Part shown: positions 8,271 through 15,745 of the stretch, in pieces
Layout: each line of letters begins with the position of its first letter
Position numbering within the stretch: the stretch's first letter is position 1
From: Allolucifera butyrica
GTDB lineage: Bacteria; Bacillota; Negativicutes; Sporomusales; UPPP01
Direction of reading: 5' to 3'
Assembly (NCBI RefSeq): GCF_900476375.1
Contig: NZ_UPPP01000071.1
Location: 1-64,000, forward strand
DNA length: 64,000 bases
Notes under the pieces: model-generated
The model's input: only the letters and a program-made list of their open reading frames with translations
Databases searched by the model: none
What the model was told of the DNA's origin: nothing
Translations under genes and position numbers: made by a program

Positions 8271-8299
8271 TTGCTGTCCAGCCAAAAAAAAGGTATAAT
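8271..8299 (+). promoter_or_regulatory. Sigma-A promoter of prfC
   Basis: TTGCTG (8271-8276) and a perfect TATAAT (8294-8299) are separated by 17 bases. Transcription would begin near 8306, giving a 5' leader of about 240 bases, mostly made of hairpin repeats, before the prfC start at 8549. Confidence 0.7.
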
Positions 8300-8355
8300 T
8301 TTTACGATTGTTTCTAAACTTTACGTTCTATTAACTCAGATTATCAACACAATGT

Positions 8356-8467
8356 AAGAAAGACCCAATGGGTCTTTAAATGGAAAGAAAGTATTTTACT
8401 TTTCGGCTTTCTTAAGAAGAATGTGTTATGTTTAGAAATAACCCGAAAAGTTATACTTTCTGATCCC
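8356..8467 (+). repeat. 112-bp double-hairpin repeat, copy 2 (in the prfC leader)
   Basis: Same length and layout as 7793-7904: hairpin AAAGACCC-aat-GGGTCTTT, then the foldback GAAAGTATTTTACTTTTCGG ... CCCGAAAAGTTATACTTTC, ending GATCCC. Sequence differences from copy 1 cluster in the loops. It would be transcribed as part of the prfC leader. Confidence 0.75.
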
Positions 8468-8469
8468 AC

Positions 8470-8524
8470 AAGAAAGGCCTAAGGGTCTTTAATATGGAAG
8501 GAAAGTATTTAGCTTTCCGGTCCC
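8470..8524 (+). repeat. Third, partial copy of the double-hairpin repeat, next to the prfC ribosome binding site
   Basis: Starts AAGAAAGGCCTAAGGGTCTTT and continues with the GGAAGGAAAGTATTT arm and CCGGTCCC end, without the long second arm. It ends about 16 bases before the GGAGG of prfC. Pairing between this copy and copy 2 could compete with local hairpins. Confidence 0.6.
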
Positions 8525-8548
8525 AAAAGAAAATCAATCGGAGGAATT

Positions 8549-10165
8549 ATGCAAGACACTATGAGTACAGCTTCCCAACGACGTACCTTCGCGATCATAT
8601 CTCACCCCGATGCCGGCAAAACAACGCTAACCGAAAAACTCCTTCTATACGGCGGAGCCATACATCTGGCCGGGTCTGTCAAAGCCCGCAAAGCACAAAA
8701 ACATGCCGTGTCCGACTGGATGGAAATCGAAAAACAAAGGGGTATCTCCGTAACCTCCAGTGTCCTGCAATTCGATTATCAGGGTTACCGGGTCAATATT
8801 CTCGATACTCCGGGCCACCAGGACTTTAGCGAAGATACCTACCGGACGCTTATGGCCGCCGACAGCGCCGTCATGCTGATTGACGTTGCCAAAGGGGTGG
8901 AAGAACAAACCAAGAAATTGTTTCGCGTCTGCAAACAGCGGGGAATTCCGATTTTTACCTTTGTCAACAAATTGGACCATTTTGGCCGTAATCCTTTTGA
9001 CCTGATGGAAGAAATTGAAAAAACACTCGGAATCCGCGCCTATCCCATGAATTGGCCCGTTGGTGTCGACGGAAATTACAAAGGCATTTATAACCGCCGG
9101 CAAGCCCGGGTGGAACTTTTTGACAAGGACAGTTCCCATGGCCAGAAAATGGTTGCTTCCACCGCCGGCAGCGTTGATGATCCGGTTTTTCGCCAACTGT
9201 TGGGGGAAGAAATCCATCAAAGTCTGTGCGACGACATTGCGCTTTTGGATATGGCTGGCGACCAATTTGACCCGGAAAAAGTGGCTCATGGTGAGCTTAC
9301 ACCTATGTTTTTCGGTAGTGCCATGACCAATTTCGGCGTCCAGCCGTTTCTGGAGTCCTTCCTGGAATTAGCGCCTCCCCCGGCGCCCCGGATTTCATCA
9401 GCCGGCCCCATTCGTCCGGACAGCGCTGATTTTTCGGCTTTCATCTTTAAAATACAGGCCAATATGAATCCCGCCCACCGGGACCGTATTGTTTTCATGC
9501 GGATTTGCTCCGGTAAGTTTGAGCGGGGAATGACGGTATATCATGTTCAATCCGCTAAACAGGTAAGGCTTAGCCAGCCGCAGCAGTTTCTGGCGCAAGA
9601 CCGTACCATTGTGGAAGAAGCCTTTCCGGGAGATATCATCGGCGTCTTTGATCCCGGCATGTTCGGTATCGGCGACACGTTATGCCAGGTTGGCCGTGAT
9701 TTCCGCTTTCAGGGGTTTCCTGTATTTCCGCCGGAACAATTCGCCCGGGTGCAAGCCAAAGATACGATGAAACGCAAGCAGTTTCTCAAGGGAATGACCC
9801 AAATAACCCAGGAAGGCGCCGTTCAGGTCTTCCGCCAGCCGGACATGGTCGAATCGTTCATCATCGGCGCTGTGGGCAGCCTGCAGTTTGACGTATTGCA
9901 ATACCGCCTCAAACAGGAATACGGCGTGGATATCCTGATGAACACCCTGCCGTACGGTGTGGCCCGCTGGCTGGAAGGTGAAAATTTAAATCTGAAAGCC
10001 CTTAAAGGGTTGGATAACGGCATGGTCGTTCAGGATATTAAAGAGCGTCCGCTGATACTCATTAGTAATGAATGGCAGCTCAACTGGCTGAGAGAACGGA
10101 ATCCCGGTGTAGAATTCCAGGCGACCCCGTCGGACCCCCAGTCTCTCTCCCTGACCGGAACTTAA
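8549..10165 (+). CDS. prfC: Peptide chain release factor 3 (RF3, GTPase)
   Basis: Translational GTPase that recycles RF1/RF2 from the ribosome after peptide release. The 538-residue length is normal. The N-terminal G domain has the P-loop HPDAGKTT (19-26), the switch region around EIEKQRGISV, DTPGHQDFSEDTYR (G3) and FVNKLDHFGR (G4). The TLMAADSAVMLIDVAKGVE stretch is characteristic of RF3. The C-terminal part contains VGSLQFDVLQYRLKQEYGVD, typical of RF3 domain III. GGAGG precedes the ATG at 8549. It has its own promoter and a long leader with repeated hairpins, unusual for this gene. It ends at a bidirectional terminator. Confidence 0.95.
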   Translation: MQDTMSTASQRRTFAIISHPDAGKTTLTEKLLLYGGAIHLAGSVKARKAQKHAVSDWMEIEKQRGISVTSSVLQFDYQGYRVNILDTPGHQDFSEDTYRTLMAADSAVMLIDVAKGVEEQTKKLFRVCKQRGIPIFTFVNKLDHFGRNPFDLMEEIEKTLGIRAYPMNWPVGVDGNYKGIYNRRQARVELFDKDSSHGQKMVASTAGSVDDPVFRQLLGEEIHQSLCDDIALLDMAGDQFDPEKVAHGELTPMFFGSAMTNFGVQPFLESFLELAPPPAPRISSAGPIRPDSADFSAFIFKIQANMNPAHRDRIVFMRICSGKFERGMTVYHVQSAKQVRLSQPQQFLAQDRTIVEEAFPGDIIGVFDPGMFGIGDTLCQVGRDFRFQGFPVFPPEQFARVQAKDTMKRKQFLKGMTQITQEGAVQVFRQPDMVESFIIGAVGSLQFDVLQYRLKQEYGVDILMNTLPYGVARWLEGENLNLKALKGLDNGMVVQDIKERPLILISNEWQLNWLRERNPGVEFQATPSDPQSLSLTGT

Positions 10166-10178
10166 CATTTATCAAAAT

Positions 10179-10219
10179 AAAAATAGTCGTGCCCTTTATA
10201 AAAGGGCATGACTATTTTT
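10179..10219. terminator. Bidirectional terminator between prfC and the AsmA-like gene
   Basis: Near-perfect hairpin AAAAATAGTCGTGCCCTT / AAGGGCATGACTATTTTT with A and T runs on the two sides, lying between converging genes. Confidence 0.85.
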
Positions 10220-10223
10220 GTTG

Positions 10224-11810
10224 TCAATGGAAGAGACTCTGTACAAGCTTGTTGGCTACAGCCTGTTGTAATTCGGCCCGGGTTGTGGGAACCTGCCGGC
10301 TTTTTAGTCTTTCCATCGCTTCTTTACTTAATTGTTCGGGATAAAAGGTTCCTAAGGACGTGTTTACGGCAAGGTCGGAAATCTCCGTAGCCGTACCCTG
10401 CTTTACAAACGAACCGGTCATCGTGCGAAAAGCAATGCCATAGGCCTTACCATCCTGAATAGTAAACGTCCCCTTTGTTACTGCATCACTGCTGTGTCCG
10501 CTTGTATGGCCGGTAAAAGCCAGCGGTCCGTGCACATCCTTATCGGTAAGACGGGAACTTTCCATGTTTTGCCCGGAGACATCCAGCTCATAGTTTTGAG
10601 TTTCCGCATCAATCGTACCGGCAGCGGCCAGTGTACCTTGATAAAGTTCGCCGTGGGCCTCTTCCAGCACCAGTTGCGGAGCATTGTAACGAAAAGATCC
10701 GCTGATATTGTCCACCGCCATACCTGCCATACGAAACTGCGGTGCACTGAAGCTTCCCCGGATGCGGGGCTGGGTCAATGATCCATCCACCTGCAGTTGA
10801 ATCGCCAGCGGCCGCTGTATTTCCAAGCCATTTAAGAAAGCTGCCGGATCAACATCAGGCAGGGCGAGGGAAAATTCCAGAGAACTGTTGCTATTCTGCC
10901 AGGAAACGGTCCCTTTACCTGTTGCCTGCTGCCCGCCAATCTGCAACGAAAGGTCGGTAAACTGCACTTTTTTACCATCACTGCTGATTTTGCCGCTTCC
11001 CTCCCGGATCTTAACCTTCCCGTCGAGAGCCAGCCCGGAAAAACTACTGTCCAGCCTGTATGTAATCGCCCCGTTAGTCTGGCGCTTAGCCGTAATGGTC
11101 AGTTGCTCCAGCTTTCCGCCCGTTAAATGCACCGCCTGTTCAGTCGTAAACGACTTGGCTAAAGGGGCTAAATCCAATTCAGCCAGCCGAATTGCCATTT
11201 CACCGGGACGTTCCTCACCCCAATGGCCGGAAATGCTCAGGTCCTTTCCTCCTGTTTTTCCCTGTAAATTAACAGCTACGTCGGGATACGCCTGAAAGCC
11301 GAGTGAGCCGCTTACATTCTCCATCAATTGGTTAAACAAACCGGTCGCCACATGAATTTTTCCATCGGCCAATTCAAGATTTCCATGATATCCCGTTGTT
11401 TCTTTACCGCTATCTTTTAGCAGACCTTCCCAATTCCACCGGCTGTTTTTCTCCTGCAGCCAGATTTCGGCTCCTTCCAGCCTGACACTTTCTATACTTT
11501 GCAGGCCTACATTCCCATGAGTAAGGTCGGACCAGCGATAATTCAGTTTCAATATAGGAACACGAAGCAGGATATTTCCGCCGGCATCATAAAGAGCCAC
11601 ATCTTTTACTGCGATCCAGCCTGACACCGTCAAACCGATGTCTCCTACCTGCAGCCTCCCATTCAGATGCTGGCTTATCTGACGGATCAGGTTATCCTGC
11701 AGCATTTTACCCGCCTTAGCGGAAAACGAAAACCAGGCGCCGGACAATACTCCCAGTAAAGCCAGCATTATAATAAATCCTTTTTGTCTTTTTGAAAGCT
11801 GCCTCTCCAT
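10224..11810 (-). CDS. AsmA/TamB-like envelope protein
   Basis: With the start at 11810 (GGAGG 7 bases upstream) the protein has 528 residues. One N-terminal membrane helix (about 11-29, GFIIMLALLGVLSGAWF) is followed by a long beta-rich region. Features typical of AsmA/TamB-type repeats are the LEGAEIWLQEKNSRWNWEGLL segment and repeated LSISGHWG, GKGTVSW and QLQVDGSLTQPRIRGSFSAPQF strands. Proteins of this superfamily bridge inner and outer membranes and help lipid or protein traffic in diderm bacteria. Its presence supports an outer membrane in this organism. The protein is shorter than TamB, so which subgroup it belongs to is unclear. Repeat element A lies upstream of it. Confidence 0.75.
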   Translation of the reverse strand: MERQLSKRQKGFIIMLALLGVLSGAWFSFSAKAGKMLQDNLIRQISQHLNGRLQVGDIGLTVSGWIAVKDVALYDAGGNILLRVPILKLNYRWSDLTHGNVGLQSIESVRLEGAEIWLQEKNSRWNWEGLLKDSGKETTGYHGNLELADGKIHVATGLFNQLMENVSGSLGFQAYPDVAVNLQGKTGGKDLSISGHWGEERPGEMAIRLAELDLAPLAKSFTTEQAVHLTGGKLEQLTITAKRQTNGAITYRLDSSFSGLALDGKVKIREGSGKISSDGKKVQFTDLSLQIGGQQATGKGTVSWQNSNSSLEFSLALPDVDPAAFLNGLEIQRPLAIQLQVDGSLTQPRIRGSFSAPQFRMAGMAVDNISGSFRYNAPQLVLEEAHGELYQGTLAAAGTIDAETQNYELDVSGQNMESSRLTDKDVHGPLAFTGHTSGHSSDAVTKGTFTIQDGKAYGIAFRTMTGSFVKQGTATEISDLAVNTSLGTFYPEQLSKEAMERLKSRQVPTTRAELQQAVANKLVQSLFH

Positions 11811-11922
11811 CGGTGAACCTCCATAATCATTGAGTTGCAACTAACATTTAAATTCCTGGCGGACGGGCCAAAATCCTCTTTCCGCCCGTCCAGAAGCCCA
11901 AGCCAAATCCCACCAATCCCAT

Positions 11923-12096
11923 AAGAAAAACCGCTAACGCGGTTTTTCGGTCCATGGCGCAGGGCTCGAGGCGCAGGAAAACCATCTGGAAATCATTTTG
12001 GGCGAACAATCCAGGCAGAAGGATCGTCTTGTCATAAGCGGAGGTTAAGTGGCAACGGCGCATCGTTGATAAGGCGATTCTTCTGCCGTTATCGGC
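11923..12096 (-). repeat. Structured repeat element A (full copy)
   Basis: One of three full copies (others 28762-28940 and 59995-60189). The core, 12014-12087, is 74 bases and differs from the other two by one base, in a loop. Its ends GGCAGAAGGATCG and CGATTCTTCTGCC pair; inside, CTTGTCA pairs with TGATAAG and a small hairpin is formed by CAACG and CGTTG. At the other end is a hairpin (AAAAACCGCgttaGCGGTTTTT on the minus strand) with a T tail, and a GC-rich linker resembling GGCTCATGGCGCAGGGCTC. On the minus strand the order is rod, linker, terminator-like hairpin, then the AsmA-like gene. The 365-bp gap holds only this element and the terminator 12124-12157. Confidence 0.85.
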
Positions 12097-12123
12097 TATA
12101 AACTTATACTTTTCAGTCCTATA

Positions 12124-12157
12124 AAGAAAACCGCACCAAGTAAGTTCTTGGCGCGGC
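12124..12157 (-). terminator. Terminator of the iron alcohol dehydrogenase gene
   Basis: On the minus strand CCGCGCCAAG (12147-12156 region) pairs with CTTGGTGCGG, followed by TTTTCTTT. Confidence 0.75.
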
Positions 12158-12175
12158 GATAAGAATATCTGCTTT

Positions 12176-13375
12176 TTATAACGAATCCTGGTAAATAGCC
12201 CGGACTGTTTCACGGGTTGCCGGAACGGGCGCCAAACTTAGCAACAATTCCAGACTGGGAGTTTCAAATGCCAGTTGCGTCAACTTTTCCACGTCGGCTT
12301 GCGTAAAGCCTTCTTCGGCAAGATGTTCCTTAATACCAATTTCTTTCAGCCACTTCTTCAGCCCGGCATAGGCCTTGTCCGCCTCCGATGGCGAACCGGT
12401 CAGCCCCGGTACAATGGGCGCAAGAATATGAGCCAGAATTTCCGACTTGGCGGCGTAGATTTGTTTGACAACAGCGGGCAATAAAATGCCCAGGCCCAGG
12501 CCATGAGTCAATTCCGGCTTCACGCCGCTAAGCGGATGTTCCAGTGCGTGTGTAAAATGAAGTAAGCCGTTATCAAAAGCCACACCGGCAATCATCGAGG
12601 CATACAGCAGAAAATACCGCGCTGTCAAATTGTCCGGCTCGGCTTTGGCCAGCGGCAGATATCTGGCAACCAGCCCGACGGTCTCTTGCGCCAGAGTGAT
12701 CGCCAAAGGATTGGCGTTGATTGTCGTAGCCGCTTCAACAACATGATTGATCGCATCCACCGATACGTATACCGTTTGCTCCGGCGGTAACATGGTCATC
12801 AGCGCCGGGTCATTAATGGAATATAAGGGATAAAGGCAATCATAGGCGAGAGCCGGCTTATATTCTTTTTCCGGAATGCTGACCACTGCAAAACGGTCGG
12901 CCTCCGTACCGGTACCGTGTGTCAGATTAATAGCTATAATTGGCGCCGCTTTTTCCGGCGTAAATTTAAACTCACACAGATTTCTGGCCGTTTGATCCGG
13001 ATATGCCAGCAAAACGGCAACACTTTTGGCGGCATCAATCGGGCTGCCGCCGCCGATAGCCAGGACAGCCTGCGCCCCAAAATCACTTGCCAGTTTGGCG
13101 GCCTCATCCACTTGATCGACGGTAGGGTTGGGCGTAATTTTGCTATACAATATGTAGGTAATCCCTTTTTCATCCAGTGCTTTTTGGGTAACAGCCCAGG
13201 CACCGGTCTTCACATGCGAGGAGCGTCCGGTAACGACCACTATTTTACGGATACCCCGTTTTGCCAGGCTGCCGGCAATATCCTCCATCTTATTTATGGC
13301 TCCCACACCGAAATATACCGTGGTTTTGCTTCGGATTTCAACTACCTGATTAAGATTGATCTGTTTTTCCCACAT
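12176..13375 (-). CDS. Iron-containing alcohol dehydrogenase
   Basis: Group III NAD(P)-dependent alcohol dehydrogenase, 399 residues from the ATG at 13375. The longer frame starts at a GTG (13387) that overlaps the GGGGTGGAG ribosome binding site, so the ATG is preferred. The nucleotide-binding loop is GGGSPIDAAKS (108-118) and NLTHGTGTEAD (150-160) is the family signature. Predicted Fe ligands are Asp207 and His211 (DAINH), His276 (THALEHPLSG) and His291 (LTHGLGLGILLP). The substrate is unknown; 1,2-propanediol, butanol and ethanol dehydrogenases all belong to this family. It stands alone with its own terminator. Confidence 0.92.
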   Translation of the reverse strand: MWEKQINLNQVVEIRSKTTVYFGVGAINKMEDIAGSLAKRGIRKIVVVTGRSSHVKTGAWAVTQKALDEKGITYILYSKITPNPTVDQVDEAAKLASDFGAQAVLAIGGGSPIDAAKSVAVLLAYPDQTARNLCEFKFTPEKAAPIIAINLTHGTGTEADRFAVVSIPEKEYKPALAYDCLYPLYSINDPALMTMLPPEQTVYVSVDAINHVVEAATTINANPLAITLAQETVGLVARYLPLAKAEPDNLTARYFLLYASMIAGVAFDNGLLHFTHALEHPLSGVKPELTHGLGLGILLPAVVKQIYAAKSEILAHILAPIVPGLTGSPSEADKAYAGLKKWLKEIGIKEHLAEEGFTQADVEKLTQLAFETPSLELLLSLAPVPATRETVRAIYQDSL

Positions 13376-13656
13376 AGGATTCTCCACCCCTTTATGCTAG
13401 TTTATAAATGACGATTCTCTCGAACTCTATACAACTTTATTGTATCCAGAGTAAGGTATAAAGACAAAGCCCTTCTTGTGAAAAAAATAACGTCTGTGAC
13501 TGTTTAGGCCGGTTCAGCTCGCCCATTTATCTTTTCTCTTCTTTTTTGAGATTATTTTCACAAATATTCATTATTCCTTGCGTCTTTGGCAAAAATTTTG
13601 TTATGCTGTAGATTATAATAGATTAGGATACAATAACAAAAAAATGAGGTGTTTTC

Positions 13657-14049
13657 ATGGAATTTAACCTTAAGATTGGCATGTCTGCTGAAAAATCGGA
13701 ACTTGTAAGTGAAAATAATACCGCCCTAAAATTTGGCAGCGGCGGTGTAGCTGTCTATGCCACGCCGGCTATGGTCAGCCTCATGGAGGGCGCCAGCCTG
13801 GCCGCAGTAGATTCCCACCTGCCGTCAGGAATGACAACAGTCGGAACGGCTCTGGAAATAAAGCATATGGCGGCCACGCCGATTGGCATGAGGGTTCGCG
13901 CAACAGCTGAGCTGGCAGGAATTGACGGTAAACGTCTTACCTTCCAAGTCCGTGCGTATGATGAAAAAGAACAAATCGGAGAAGGCACGCATCAACGATA
14001 TATAATTGATCTGGTCAAATTTTTGCAAAAAGCCGACAGTAAAAAATAA
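13657..14049 (+). CDS. FlK-like hotdog thioesterase
   Basis: A 130-residue single hotdog-domain protein that probably hydrolyses an acyl-CoA. Thr36, Glu44 and His70 line up with the Thr42/Glu50/His76 triad of fluoroacetyl-CoA thioesterase FlK with a constant offset of six, in the order TPAMVSLMEGASL then GTALEIKHMAATP. FlK-like proteins are widespread in bacteria that meet no fluoroacetate, so the natural substrate here is unknown. The ATG at 13657 has GAGGTG upstream. A weak promoter (TTGCGT at 13578, TATGCT at 13602, 18-base spacer) precedes it. It is separate from the histidine kinase gene 103 bases downstream. Confidence 0.85.
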   Translation: MEFNLKIGMSAEKSELVSENNTALKFGSGGVAVYATPAMVSLMEGASLAAVDSHLPSGMTTVGTALEIKHMAATPIGMRVRATAELAGIDGKRLTFQVRAYDEKEQIGEGTHQRYIIDLVKFLQKADSKK

Positions 14050-14152
14050 TGCAGCCTTGCTTACATGAATACCGGACATCCGTCTGAAGGATTATCGGTT
14101 TTCGAATCGAATAGAAAAAATGAAAAAATACATGTCAGAGTAGGGATTTATT

Positions 14153-15739
14153 ATGAGGAACTGCCTCAGCCTGCCATGGATTGCCAAACGAATATTTTCC
14201 CTGCTGTTATTTTCCTGGTTAACTGCTTGGCAGGGTCTTAGCTGTGCTCAGCCACGGGGGGACGGGAGTTCCCCTTTCCTGATAACCGCTACTCATTTGT
14301 CCGAGGGTGCCCTGCTGGCATTATTTTTCTTATCTTTAAGTATCGCCTTGCCACTTTGTCTCTTTCTTACCAATTTAAGGGACAGCCGCTATCTGCCGCT
14401 TGGGGCTACCGCGCTGGCCGCCGGAATTTATATTGTAGCGTCATCCGGCCTCGGCGTGTCCTTATTGAGCACATCCGTCTTATGGCCTTATCTGGCTTTA
14501 TGCTTTCTCTTTCTCTTACCGCCTGCTTTTTGTTTATATCCGGTACAGGCTTTTCCAGCAGAATCGGCCTTATTTCATCTTTCTTTTTGGCAAAAGACTC
14601 ATCTACTCTTTGCTCTGGCAGCTCTTATCGGCGTGGCTGCCAATCTCTTCACCGCCATAACAGCATTGAAATTATTTTTAGTTTTGACTATGATTACTTT
14701 TTCGACACTATTTTTACTGCTTATCCGAGTCATCCGGACCGGCCGCCGGGATGCGGAAATTGTTTTGGCCGGTTTGGCGGCCTTCTTGCTTATAAGTCTT
14801 GCCGGACCGGTTAGTGAAGCTGTTTCCGTTACTTTGCCGCTTAGCTATCTGCCGGCTTGGGGCGGACTGCTCCTATTGCTCAGTATTTTATTTTCCCTTA
14901 AATTGTCCCCGTCACTGCCGGAAAAAACGACAAAACCGGCTTCCGGCGCCGACGCCGGTTTTTCCGCTTATTATGCACCGACCACCCACCTGTCGCCGCC
15001 GGTAAAAAAAGGGGCTTCCTGGCAAATCGAAGTGGCCGGCTTCGCACATGATGTCAATACACCGTTGGGCACCGGCATCTTGGCGGCCAGCCGGCTGACG
15101 GAAGAAATTAATGAACTGTATACTCTCTTCAGTACAGGGGAATTGAAGAAATCGGAACTGGAAAAATACTTGCTGTCATATAAAGAATCGGCTGAAATTA
15201 TTGCCGCTAATTTGCAGACCGCAGCCGATGTTGTCCGGGCGTTCCGGGAAGAGGCTGCTGCCAATGGCCGGCAAAGCAAGGTATATTTTAATATTAACAC
15301 CTGCCTGCAGTCGGTATTGACCGGCCTTAAACCCCGTATTAAACAATCCGGACATGAACTGACCTTCACCTGTCCGGAAGAACTTTCTGTTTCCGGCTAC
15401 CCGGCTGCATTATCACAAATTGTGACCAATCTGATCATGAACTCCCTGATTCATGCTTATCCGTCCGGTAAGCGGGGGCATTTAACCCTTGCTGTTACCG
15501 CAACACCGGGCATGATAACAATCAAATACACCGATGACGGTCAAGGAATCGCCGGTGACTTACTTGACAAAATTTTTGAACCCTATGCTACCACGAATTC
15601 CTCGCCCGCAAACACGGGTCTGGGTCTGTTTGTCGTCCATTCCCTGGTTACCCGCCGCCTGGGAGGAACCATTGAATGTGACAGTGTTCCGGGACAATAC
15701 ACCTGCTTTTTGATTAAAATCCCGACTGAGAGGAGCTAA
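14153..15739 (+). CDS. Membrane sensor histidine kinase
   Basis: The 528-residue protein has about eight hydrophobic helices in its first 250 residues (roughly 10-30, 50-72, 85-105, 110-130, 150-172, 174-192, 204-222, 235-250), which form a membrane sensor without a large external domain. The cytoplasmic part has an unusual phospho-acceptor box, FAHDVNTPLG with His299. The HATPase domain follows: IVTNLIMNSLIHAY (N box), DDGQGIAGDLLDKIFEPY (G1/F) and NTGLGLFVVHSLV (G2). The next gene, a response regulator with an HD-GYP domain, begins 6 bases after the stop codon, so this kinase very likely controls c-di-GMP breakdown. The sensed signal is unknown. Confidence 0.88.
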   Translation: MRNCLSLPWIAKRIFSLLLFSWLTAWQGLSCAQPRGDGSSPFLITATHLSEGALLALFFLSLSIALPLCLFLTNLRDSRYLPLGATALAAGIYIVASSGLGVSLLSTSVLWPYLALCFLFLLPPAFCLYPVQAFPAESALFHLSFWQKTHLLFALAALIGVAANLFTAITALKLFLVLTMITFSTLFLLLIRVIRTGRRDAEIVLAGLAAFLLISLAGPVSEAVSVTLPLSYLPAWGGLLLLLSILFSLKLSPSLPEKTTKPASGADAGFSAYYAPTTHLSPPVKKGASWQIEVAGFAHDVNTPLGTGILAASRLTEEINELYTLFSTGELKKSELEKYLLSYKESAEIIAANLQTAADVVRAFREEAAANGRQSKVYFNINTCLQSVLTGLKPRIKQSGHELTFTCPEELSVSGYPAALSQIVTNLIMNSLIHAYPSGKRGHLTLAVTATPGMITIKYTDDGQGIAGDLLDKIFEPYATTNSSPANTGLGLFVVHSLVTRRLGGTIECDSVPGQYTCFLIKIPTERS

Positions 15740-15745
15740 CTGCCA

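Noticed and set aside
11848..12213. 121-codon minus-strand frame between the AsmA-like and alcohol dehydrogenase genes
   Set aside because: It is formed by repeat element A and the dehydrogenase terminator and starts inside the upstream gene; no ribosome binding site.
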